This document shows positions 1-5,713 of a stretch of DNA of 10,397 nt, piece after piece. The translations under genes were made by a program, and so were the position numbers. This DNA comes from Phycisphaerae bacterium (GTDB lineage: Bacteria > Planctomycetota > Phycisphaerae > Sedimentisphaerales > SG8-4), in NCBI GenBank assembly GCA_030603035.1, contig JAUVYQ010000091.1:1-10397 (forward strand), in the 5' to 3' direction. Under the pieces are notes generated by a model. The model worked only from the letters and a program-made list of their open reading frames with translations. It was not told the origin of the DNA and ran no database searches. Position 1 is the first letter of the stretch, and each line of letters opens with the position of its first letter.

Positions 1-1561
1 CGTCAAGGATGGCGACGGCTGAGACTTCCGGCAAATCCAGACCTTCTCGCAGCAGGTTTATTCCCACCAGAACATCGAATTCACCGCTGCGTAAATCGTG
101 GAGTATCTCAATTCTTTCGAGGGTGTTGATTTCGCTGTGCAAGTAACGGCATCTAAAACCCTTCTTTGCAATGTACCCTGCCAGCTCTTCCGCCAGCCGT
201 TTTGTCAAGGTTGTAACAAGCATTCGCTCTCTAACTTTGACTCGTTTTTCGATTTCACCGATTAGATGCGGAATCTGATTGCCGGCCGGATGTATGAAGA
301 TTTCAGGGTCCACCAGTCCGGTCGGCCTGATGATTTGCTCGACAACCTCATTATGACATTTTTCCAGCTCGAACGGCCCGGGCGTAGCAGAGACGAAGAT
401 GACGTTGGCCCAGTTTTCCTGAAACTCTTCGAAACGCAGAGGCCTGTTATCCAGTGCGCTTGGCAATCTGAAGCCGTGTTCGACCAGGACCTCTTTTCTG
501 CTTCTGTCGCCGGCCCACATCGCCCGCAGTTGTGGAATGGCAACGTGGGATTCATCGATAAATAAAAGAAAGTCTTTCGGGAAATAGTCAATCAGCGTAT
601 AAGGTCTGGCTCCGGGCGGCAGGCCCGAGAGGTGCCTGGCATAATTCTCAATCCCGCTGCAATAGCCGACCTCCTGCATCATTTCAATATCGTACATCGT
701 TCGGGCCTGCAGTCGCTGGGCCTCCAATAGTTTGCCTTGCTGACGTAGTTCCTGCAGGCGCTGTTTTAATTCGGCCTTTATGTTTTCTACGGCGGAGCCG
801 ATTCTCTCGCTGGGCATAATGTAGTGCTCGGCTGGATATATAAAAACTTGTTCTTCAACAGCCAGGATTTCTGCGGATATGGGATTTATGTAGCTTATCT
901 TTTCTATTTGGTCGCCGAAGAATTCAATGCGAATTGCAAAAGATTCGTAAGAGGGATACAGCTCAACCACATCGCCACGGACTCTAAATGTCCCCCTCTG
1001 GAAGTCGAAGTCGTTTCTGGTGTACTGGATATCGGCCAATCTGCCGAGCAAATCATTTCTCTCTAAAAGCTCGCCGGTTCGGGCAGCTACTACAGAAGCT
1101 TTATAATCTTCCGGCGAGCCGAGCCCGAAAATACAGGAGACGGATGCGACAATAATCACATCATCTCTCGTTGAGAGACTGGTAGTAGTGGAAAGGCGGA
1201 GCCGGTCAAGGTCAGCGTTCTTCGAGGCGTCTTTTTCTATGTATATATCTCGCTGTGGAATGTAGGCTTCGGGCTGGTAATAATCGTAATAGCTGACAAA
1301 ATATTCGACGGCGTTTTCCGGGAACAGCTCCTTGAATTCCTCATATAGCTGAGCGGCTAATGTCTTGTTGTGGGATATAACAAGGGTCGGTCGGTCGGAT
1401 TGAGCAATGACGTTTGCCATTGTGAATGTTTTTCCGCTGCCGGTAACGCCCATCAGGGTCTGGAGTTGCCTGTTTGCGCGCAGGCCTTCTACGAGCCGGT
1501 TTATGGCTTCAGGCTGGTCGCCGGCGGGGTTAAAGTCTTTATTGAGTTTGAATTTTGCCAT
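1..1561 (-). CDS. uvrB: UvrB, excinuclease ABC subunit B (3' end cut off by the window edge)
   Basis: UvrB is the damage-verifying helicase-like subunit of UvrABC nucleotide excision repair: it receives lesions from UvrA and recruits UvrC. Reading the minus strand from ATG at 1561 gives 520 uninterrupted codons starting [20 protein letters not shown]. Walker A GVTGSGKT is at residues 38-45. The damage-probing beta-hairpin region [10 protein letters not shown] is at 91-100. The Walker B motif DESH is at 336-339, followed by the [11 protein letters not shown] motif and, near the edge, [21 protein letters not shown] (motif V). E. coli UvrB has about 670 residues, so roughly 150 are outside the window, including motif VI and the UvrC-binding C-terminal helix pair. 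No frameshift is visible. The start has no good Shine-Dalgarno sequence (GTGGTTAAAG precedes ATG), but it matches the family N-terminus. I saw no LexA-type box upstream. Confidence 0.97.
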   Translation of the reverse strand, partial: MAKFKLNKDFNPAGDQPEAINRLVEGLRANRQLQTLMGVTGSGKTFTMANVIAQSDRPTLVISHNKTLAAQLYEEFKELFPENAVEYFVSYYDYYQPEAYIPQRDIYIEKDASKNADLDRLRLSTTTSLSTRDDVIIVASVSCIFGLGSPEDYKASVVAARTGELLERNDLLGRLADIQYTRNDFDFQRGTFRVRGDVVELYPSYESFAIRIEFFGDQIEKISYINPISAEILAVEEQVFIYPAEHYIMPSERIGSAVENIKAELKQRLQELRQQGKLLEAQRLQARTMYDIEMMQEVGYCSGIENYARHLSGLPPGARPYTLIDYFPKDFLLFIDESHVAIPQLRAMWAGDRSRKEVLVEHGFRLPSALDNRPLRFEEFQENWANVIFVSATPGPFELEKCHNEVVEQIIRPTGLVDPEIFIHPAGNQIPHLIGEIEKRVKVRERMLVTTLTKRLAEELAGYIAKKGFRCRYLHSEINTLERIEILHDLRSGEFDVLVGINLLREGLDLPEVSAVAILD

Positions 1562-1565
1562 CTTT

Positions 1566-1657
1566 AACCACGGATTTCACAGGCTATACTGATACCTGCT
1601 TTCGCAGGCACACGTTTATGTTTTTTGCTTTTATTTAATCTGTGTCAATCTGTAGTT
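1566..1657. repeat. Imperfect inverted repeat flanking the leader hairpin
   Basis: The left arm AACCACGGATTTCACAGG (1566-1583) resembles the reverse complement of 1638-1657 (AACTACAGATTGACACAGAT), with roughly two thirds of positions matching. The GAAA hairpin lies between the arms. The layout resembles a degenerate intergenic palindromic element. The arms sit between the uvrB -10 box and the start codon, so they would be transcribed into the leader. That it is a genome-wide repeat is a guess. Confidence 0.35.
1593..1610 (-). other. GAAA-tetraloop hairpin in the uvrB leader
   Basis: Read in the uvrB mRNA sense, TGCCTGC, GAAA, GCAGGTA forms a 7-base stem with one G-U pair, closed by a GNRA tetraloop. 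It is 32 bases upstream of the uvrB ATG and has no U-tract, so it is not an intrinsic terminator. It may be a leader structure or an interspersed hairpin repeat. Confidence 0.5.
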
Positions 1658-1658
1658 T

Positions 1659-1687
1659 ATTTTACGCTCGAATAAGGCAAAACTCAA
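1659..1687 (-). promoter_or_regulatory. Probable sigma70-type promoter of uvrB
   Basis: On the minus strand there is a -35 box TTGAGT (1682-1687), a 17-base spacer and a -10 box TAAAAT (1659-1664). This predicts a start site near 1652 and a leader of about 90 bases before uvrB. The leader contains the GAAA-capped hairpin at 1593-1610. Matches are 5/6 in both boxes with ideal spacing. The assignment is by eye only. Confidence 0.55.
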
Positions 1688-1758
1688 GAAAAAGAGCTGT
1701 ACATAAAAACGGTGTATGGGTTTGATATACAGGATTTTTTGCAAATATGTTTTTTGTG

Positions 1759-1787
1759 TTGAACCGCCGTATTCGGGTTGGTAAAAT
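1759..1787 (+). promoter_or_regulatory. Promoter of the MNT-HEPN cassette
   Basis: A -35 box TTGAAC (1759-1764), a 17-base spacer and a -10 box TAAAAT (1782-1787) lie 29 bases before the ATG at 1817, giving a short leader of about 23 bases. The cassette therefore seems to have its own promoter, divergent from that of uvrB at 1659-1687. Confidence 0.55.
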
Positions 1788-1816
1788 ACAGTTAAGTAAT
1801 TTGTGAAGTGTGACTG

Positions 1817-2161
1817 ATGAAAATGCTCGAAAGCGCAAAACTGGTAGAGAGGGAGCGAAATTCGATACTTGAAGCCTCCCGGACTCTTAAGTCGGATTTG
1901 CCTGTAACGCGGGTGATATTGTTCGGCTCTAAAGCTCGTGGTACAGGTGAGCCTGATTCAGACATTGACCTTCTTGTACTGACATCCTGTCCGGTCACGA
2001 CCGAGTTGCGGGCAGCTATCTCCGCCCGATTAGCCGGCGTCAATCTTCGAAATGATGTTGCGCTGGCATCAGTTGTAGTATCCGAACAGGACTGGTCAAG
2101 TGGACTAATTCGCCATATGCTGATTCACGGGGAAGTTGAAAGAGACGGATGTGAAATATGA
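1817..2161 (+). CDS. MNT-family nucleotidyltransferase, probable antitoxin of an MNT-HEPN pair
   Basis: A 114-residue minimal nucleotidyltransferase of the polymerase-beta superfamily. The active-site signature is complete: LFGSKARG (residues 35-42, with the G37-S38 nucleotide-binding turn), SDIDLLV with metal-binding D49 and D51, and a third carboxylate D80 in the strand NDVALASVVV. The length is typical of stand-alone MNT proteins. The stop overlaps the next gene's start as ATGA, so the two are translationally coupled. In studied HEPN-MNT pairs the MNT partner neutralises the HEPN toxin by AMP transfer; that this enzyme does the same is inference. The start ATG is preceded only by a weak GAAG; a second ATG two codons later is possible. 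General or aminoglycoside nucleotidyltransferases are unlikely alternatives because the protein is so short. Confidence 0.88.
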   Translation: MKMLESAKLVERERNSILEASRTLKSDLPVTRVILFGSKARGTGEPDSDIDLLVLTSCPVTTELRAAISARLAGVNLRNDVALASVVVSEQDWSSGLIRHMLIHGEVERDGCEI

Positions 2162-2556
2162 ATGAAAGTGTTGCTCAGAAAAAGCTGATTGGGCTGTGGC
2201 TGGAAAAAGCTGGCGAGGCGCTGGCCTCGGCTGAGCTTGAACTAAACGCAGGCCACACGAACTTTGCTGTGAACCGTTTATATTATGCCTGTTTCTATGC
2301 AGTGACAGCGCTGCTGTTACAGGACGGTAAACAGTTTGCCCGGCATTCAGCGGTCAAATCCGAGTTTGGCCGAACTTATATCAAGCCCGGTCGCCTTGAT
2401 GTAAAGTGGAACAAGTTTTACCAAAAATTATTTGATGACAGACAGGAGGGGGATTATATTCCTACAGCTACTTTTGAGGCGTCAGATGTTTCAACATCTC
2501 TTCAGCAGGCTCGCGAATTTATAGATTTAATTCGCGGCATTATTGATGCCGGGTAA
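2158..2556 (+). CDS. HEPN-domain protein, probable toxin of the MNT-HEPN pair
   Basis: A 132-residue all-helical protein with the pattern of the HEPN family that sits next to MNT genes. It has LEKAGEALASAELEL in helix 1, NFAVNRLYYACFYAVTALLL (residues 35-54) in helix 2, RHSAVKSEFGRTYI (62-75), and KLFDDRQEGDYIP (90-102) before a final helix with REFIDLIRG. HEPN proteins are typically ribonucleases with an R-x4-6-H motif. Here the corresponding place reads R95-QEGD-Y100, so histidine is absent and tyrosine stands in its position; this RxxxDY form occurs in some MNT-linked HEPN proteins. It starts inside the MNT stop codon. RNase toxin activity is inference. A non-toxic accessory role, such as a substrate-binding HEPN, remains possible. 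Confidence 0.85.
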   Translation: MNESVAQKKLIGLWLEKAGEALASAELELNAGHTNFAVNRLYYACFYAVTALLLQDGKQFARHSAVKSEFGRTYIKPGRLDVKWNKFYQKLFDDRQEGDYIPTATFEASDVSTSLQQAREFIDLIRGIIDAG

Positions 2557-2683
2557 TTTCACAAAAGATTATCTATCACGCAAGCAATCCTTTTCGAGAT
2601 GGATGTAAGCATAGCATGCACGCCGGGAGAATGGTGGTGTTGTAAAAAAATGCTTTTTGCGGCTTTGGTATTTTTTGCTGTTA

Positions 2684-2709
2684 AAGGAGGGCGCATGGTA
2701 GAGAGGTGA
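2684..2709 (+). other. Orphan Shine-Dalgarno with a four-codon ORF in the convergent gap
   Basis: AAGGAGG (2684-2690) stands four bases before ATG-GTA-GAG-AGG-TGA. It is the best Shine-Dalgarno match in the window, yet the reading frame ends after four codons and no longer ORF follows. The 173-base gap between the HEPN stop (2556) and the convergent peptidase stop (2730) holds nothing else I can support; no clear intrinsic terminator is present. It may be a remnant of a lost gene or chance. Confidence 0.25.
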
Positions 2710-2729
2710 GCGTACCACTACCGGTGTCT

Positions 2730-3617
2730 TCATCTGACCCTGTTCGGATATACGACGGCGGCGATGAGTGCAGGGCCGTATCGCCTCCAGAGGCGCTCCG
2801 AATTGAGCCTATCGGCGAAGCGGGGTAGTTCGAGGGTTATGGTAGGAGTTCTTAGAGTAACTCCTGCGTATGACCTTAGCGAGCCGGGCTTTGCACCCAG
2901 CTTTATCAGAGGCAAATTACAATATTCGGACATTCGGATGGCCAGAGCCAGAGCGGGGCCGTCGTAGTCGACGCAGGCCAGCGGCTGGTGAATGCTGACA
3001 ATACGGTCAGGGGCGTATTGCCGGATGAGCTGTTCAATGACGCGGGCCTCCGGCTCGGAAAGTGCGGTGCGTCCGAACCGTTTGCTGTTAAGACGGTTGG
3101 CTGTTGAGAAGTTGCGGTTCAGGTCCACGCCACGGGCGTTAAAGCGAGTATTGTGAGCGACGCCGTCCGGATTCGCTACCGGCAAAAGCACGACCTTGCG
3201 TCCCTGCAGAAGGTGTGGGTACTGTTGGAGATACTGTGCCAGTCGGCGGACAAGTGGTATTCCGGCTGGCTCACTGCCATGTATGGCCGCCAGGATGAAA
3301 GTTACGTCGCGGCCTTGGCCGAGCACGAGGCATTCAATCGGGCGGTTCTCGATGGATGTACCGACAATATGGCGATGTACAAGGGACACAGTTACTGCCG
3401 CGGGCGGCGGGACGTCAACTATCACAGGGTAGTCCACGGGCTGGTAGCAGCCGGCAAAGGCCAGAACAGTAAACAGGGCACAAGCCATTGGGATAATAGG
3501 CCGTTTCCTGTTCATCCCGTTAGAAATCTCCCTTTTTGTAGAATGTTCCGCGCCCATAGGATTTCTAACGGCGTTTAGCATATTAGTGTTCGTTTTAGAA
3601 TTTCTAACGGGATTCAT
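2730..3617 (-). CDS. Lipoprotein of the M14 zinc carboxypeptidase / murein peptide amidase type
   Basis: A 295-residue protein of the M14 metallopeptidase fold, closest in pattern to MpaA-like amidases that cut murein peptides. Zinc ligands are H113 and E116 (AAIHGSEPAG) and H210 (IVSIHQP). NARGVDLNRNF (160-170) supplies the substrate-binding arginine and asparagine, and E263 in TITLELP is the general base. Met35 begins a classic lipoprotein signal, MNRKRPIIPMACALF, ending in AFAGC with C57 as the lipidated residue, so the enzyme likely sits on a membrane facing the periplasm. The upstream Met1 at 3617 has a good Shine-Dalgarno sequence (AAAGGA, 8-base spacing). However, residues 2-34 are encoded by a palindromic repeat, and the original start may be Met35 at 3515, which has only a distant GGGAG. 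Substrate is inferred from family only. Confidence 0.85.
   Translation of the reverse strand: MNPVRNSKTNTNMLNAVRNPMGAEHSTKREISNGMNRKRPIIPMACALFTVLAFAGCYQPVDYPVIVDVPPPAAVTVSLVHRHIVGTSIENRPIECLVLGQGRDVTFILAAIHGSEPAGIPLVRRLAQYLQQYPHLLQGRKVVLLPVANPDGVAHNTRFNARGVDLNRNFSTANRLNSKRFGRTALSEPEARVIEQLIRQYAPDRIVSIHQPLACVDYDGPALALAIRMSEYCNLPLIKLGAKPGSLRSYAGVTLRTPTITLELPRFADRLNSERLWRRYGPALIAAVVYPNRVR
3516..3611 (-). repeat. Palindromic interspersed repeat encoding the N-terminus of the peptidase
   Basis: Three copies of the core CGTTAGAAAT occur in 96 bases. Two are in the same orientation read on the minus strand, CCCGTTAGAAAT (3600-3611) and CCGTTAGAAATC (3560-3571). One is inverted, GATTTCTAACGGG (3516-3528). 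The last two can form a hairpin. The same core, as CCCCATTAGAAGT and ACTTCTAACGGGG, occurs at 9568-9602 inside another exported-protein gene. The repeat is read in frame as NPVRNS, NAVRNP and EISNG. Confidence 0.7.
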
Positions 3618-3672
3618 ATCAGATGTCCTTTCAGGTGGTTCGTTTTTTTCAGCAAGATACGAATACAGCGGG

Positions 3673-3701
3673 ATTATAAACTATTGTTGCTGCGATTAAA
3701 G
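3673..3701 (-). promoter_or_regulatory. Promoter of the peptidase gene
   Basis: On the minus strand a perfect -10 box TATAAT (3673-3678) follows a weak -35 box CTTTAA (3696-3701) at 17 bases. Predicted transcription starts near 3667, about 50 bases before the ATG at 3617. That is compatible with either start codon. Confidence 0.5.
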
Positions 3702-3948
3702 GCAAAAAAGGACGCAGACGGCCTCATAGCAGAGCGACAGCGAGAGAGGTGACAAAGAGCGTTTCTGAAATCTTGACATAGCTGTCTGAAACTGGGACAA
3801 TCCATTCACGTTTTGAACGCACCGTCGCTGGCTGCAACGGCATCGCTTGCCATCGGTGATTATGTAAACCAAATAGCTGCGGAATACTTTAAGCTGGGAA
3901 AGACCAGAGACTAAAGAGCCAAGACTAAAGACTAATTTATATTTTGGT
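3702..3948. other. Intergenic region between divergent promoters, no gene seen
   Basis: No reading frame with a family pattern or a ribosome-binding site is present. A TTGACA at 3773-3778 followed after 17 bases by GACAAT could be a weak plus-strand promoter. Near 3909-3935 the octamer GACTAAAG occurs twice and its start a third time, a short direct repetition of unclear meaning. No terminator, RNA gene or mobile-element end is recognisable. Confidence 0.5.
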
Positions 3949-3977
3949 TTGATGGGAGCGATGGTTAAAGGTATACT
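3949..3977 (+). promoter_or_regulatory. Promoter of the small exported protein gene
   Basis: TTGATG (3949-3954), a 17-base spacer and TATACT (3972-3977) match a sigma70-type promoter. The predicted start site near 3984 leaves about 26 bases before the ATG at 4010, just covering the Shine-Dalgarno sequence. It would put the ATG at 3995 almost at the transcript end, which supports the 4010 start. Confidence 0.55.
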
Positions 3978-4009
3978 AATTAAAAACAAACATTATGAAA
4001 GGGAAAATT

Positions 4010-4702
4010 ATGAAAAAGAAAAAAGTTTGGGTTTTGGCTGCAGTGGCAGTTCTAACTATTTCTAGCACGGGTTGGAATGGGTTACTGGGATTCACTCCAG
4101 AAGACCAGCAACAGCGTAGAGAAACTTGGGGAAGGTCATTAGTTGGTTTGCAAGCTGTAGAAGTACAAGTGATAGGCCTTCGACACGACGTATTTGCGCC
4201 CGAAGGTTTAACTAATACGCGGATTGAAAGAGAAATTGAGTTGATGCTCCAGCAAGCGGGTATTAAAACTGTTTCAAAGCCCCGAAAGAACGTGCCAATG
4301 CTCTTAGTTCAAGTGTCAGTCGTAATGAGTAGTGATGACTGGATGCCTTTTTCTGAAAGTCCAGCTTGTCATTTGGGCACGGTGGATTTTAGCCTTTTCG
4401 AAATGGTATCTCCCCATAGAAACCCGCAGATAAATTGTCTGGCCATCACTTGGCAGGAGACAAGGCCTTTCCTTCTGGGAGGTCGAGAACTTGCGAAATA
4501 TTGGCGGCGTGAATTGCAGAGACTCTCCCCACAAGAATTGCGAGAATTGGGAATGTCCGCGCGCGAGATCAAGCAACTTTTGAGTCAAAGTGAAAGATTT
4601 GGTACCAGTGATATCAGAAAAGACATACGACGTGTCGCAAATGGATTTATTAACGACTATCTTGCAGCCAATCCAAAGGAGCAACCGGCCACAAAGGATT
4701 AG
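4010..4702 (+). CDS. Small exported protein of unknown function
   Basis: The protein has 230 residues. I chose ATG at 4010 because AAAGGG lies six bases upstream and the protein then begins MKKKKVWVLAAVAVLTISS, a textbook Sec signal (lysines then a hydrophobic run). The upstream ATG at 3995 lacks any Shine-Dalgarno sequence. No lipobox is present. The mature part alternates strands and helices: LQAVEVQVIGL, then GLTNTRIEREIELMLQQAGI, then PMLLVQVSVVM, a variable middle with single Cys residues, a basic helix AKYWRREL, and the end ANGFINDYLAANPKE. That order (strand, helix ending QAGI, strand, C-terminal FINDYLAANP) recalls short exported planctomycete proteins of no known function; this is memory, not a search. 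Residues about 148-190 (RELQRLSPQELRELGMSAREIKQ) look like an added helical insert. It has its own promoter and no obvious operon partner. Confidence 0.75.
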   Translation: MKKKKVWVLAAVAVLTISSTGWNGLLGFTPEDQQQRRETWGRSLVGLQAVEVQVIGLRHDVFAPEGLTNTRIEREIELMLQQAGIKTVSKPRKNVPMLLVQVSVVMSSDDWMPFSESPACHLGTVDFSLFEMVSPHRNPQINCLAITWQETRPFLLGGRELAKYWRRELQRLSPQELRELGMSAREIKQLLSQSERFGTSDIRKDIRRVANGFINDYLAANPKEQPATKD

Positions 4703-4711
4703 ATACAGGGG

Positions 4712-4733
4712 TGCCAACTAAATGTTGTTGGCA
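4712..4733. terminator. Perfect 7-bp stem-loop just after the exported protein gene
   Basis: TGCCAAC and GTTGGCA pair perfectly around an 8-base loop, ten bases after the stop at 4702. No T-run follows, so this is either a weak terminator, a 3'-end stabiliser or chance. The rest of the 130-base gap has a -10-like TAAAAT at 4770-4775 without a matching -35 box. Confidence 0.35.
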
Positions 4734-4832
4734 AGGAATACGTGGGTCGCCCTAGTTTCGTGATTAAGATAAAATGTATGTGGGGGAATCTCCACGAGGT
4801 TAGAACTACTAAAGAATTGTTGAGGAATTGCC

Positions 4833-5693
4833 GTGCAAGGACCACTATATATAAAATCAGCGGGAGAAAGATATCCAGAATATTTTGAAATTACGGATAC
4901 GGTTATAAGTCAGCTGGATCTGTGGGTTCACAGGGGCGGGATGAAAAGGGCGACAACAGCGTTGTCTTTTGTAAAAATTGCTACCATTATAAGGGCCTTT
5001 AATATCTACAAATCGCTCAACCTACTATTGAAGACAAATCATTGGGAGGACGCAGTCACAATCGCCCGGTCTTTGTTTGAGTTGCTTTTACACATAGAGG
5101 AGGTCGTGAGAGACGAGAAGGACGCGGAAAAAAAGGCTAAGAAATACCTCAGATTTAGCAAATTGCAAGAGTACTTGCATCTTGCAAGTGAGATCAACTA
5201 TGAGATCGAGACAGGCCGGTGCTCGAAAAAGCGAGATTTGTTGCTTAAAGAGTTAAACAAGGCGAGTGAATTTCTTTTTCAAGAATTTCGTAATGAACAT
5301 ACGTGGTCTGGCTGGGACAATACATGGTGTGGCAAAAGCGTTTACAAATTGGCAGTGGCGTCAAAAAATCCAATGCGGATTCATCATTATAAGATTATTT
5401 ATCCTTATTTCTCGGACTTGTCTCACAGTAGTCCATATTCTACAATGACGACCATGACTAACGGGAAGCTGGGAGATACAGATGACGCAATTGTCGAGAG
5501 ACGTGAGGATATGGAAAGAAAGAATTTGACAACTGTGTTAATGCTTTCAACTGTTTGGCTTATGGAGGTTTTGTTCCTCGCGCAGTCCGAAATACCCTCG
5601 TATGATATTAGGTGGAATTTAAAAGTACTCCGTCGAGTGTACAAGACATTCGGAGTTAAACCACCTGAAGATATTAGTAAAGTTAATATTTAA
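4833..5693 (+). CDS. DUF5677-like helical protein of unknown function
   Basis: The protein has 286 residues. It starts with GTG at 4833, backed by GAGGA six bases upstream. It is largely helical with no signal peptide and no clear membrane span, so probably cytoplasmic. The pattern fits the DUF5677 group: a helix with ARSLFELLLHIEEV (residues 78-91), charged helices with RDEKDAEKKAKKYLRF (93-108), a tryptophan-rich stretch HTWSGWDNTWCGKS (156-169), and YPYFSDLSHSSP (190-201) with the conserved Y..LS.. and H-S wording. A hydrophobic helix LTTVLMLSTVWLMEVLFLA (232-250) follows. The family's function is not known to me; members are scattered in accessory regions and some lie near defence genes. 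It precedes priA by 20 bases and may share a transcript with it. Confidence 0.65.
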   Translation: MQGPLYIKSAGERYPEYFEITDTVISQLDLWVHRGGMKRATTALSFVKIATIIRAFNIYKSLNLLLKTNHWEDAVTIARSLFELLLHIEEVVRDEKDAEKKAKKYLRFSKLQEYLHLASEINYEIETGRCSKKRDLLLKELNKASEFLFQEFRNEHTWSGWDNTWCGKSVYKLAVASKNPMRIHHYKIIYPYFSDLSHSSPYSTMTTMTNGKLGDTDDAIVERREDMERKNLTTVLMLSTVWLMEVLFLAQSEIPSYDIRWNLKVLRRVYKTFGVKPPEDISKVNI

Positions 5694-5713
5694 ATTGGAC
5701 TGAGTATCGTTAA

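Noticed and set aside
262..1592. Several open frames on both strands inside the uvrB region (for example 266-565 and 824-1066 plus, 262-591 minus)
   Set aside because: They overlap the continuous uvrB frame, which has all family motifs. None has a ribosome-binding site or a family pattern.
2764..3578. Plus-strand open frames opposite the peptidase gene (2764-2967, 3153-3578, 3196-3432)
   Set aside because: They are antisense to a gene with intact zinc ligands and catalytic residues, and show no recognisable protein pattern.
3909..3935. Short direct repetition of GACTAAAG considered as a CRISPR or iteron array
   Set aside because: Only two full copies and one partial, with irregular 6-base spacing and no associated genes.
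3696..3989. Minus-strand 97-codon frame in the intergenic region between divergent promoters
   Set aside because: It would overlap both divergent promoters, has a Cys/Ser/Leu-rich composition typical of chance frames, and lacks a Shine-Dalgarno sequence.
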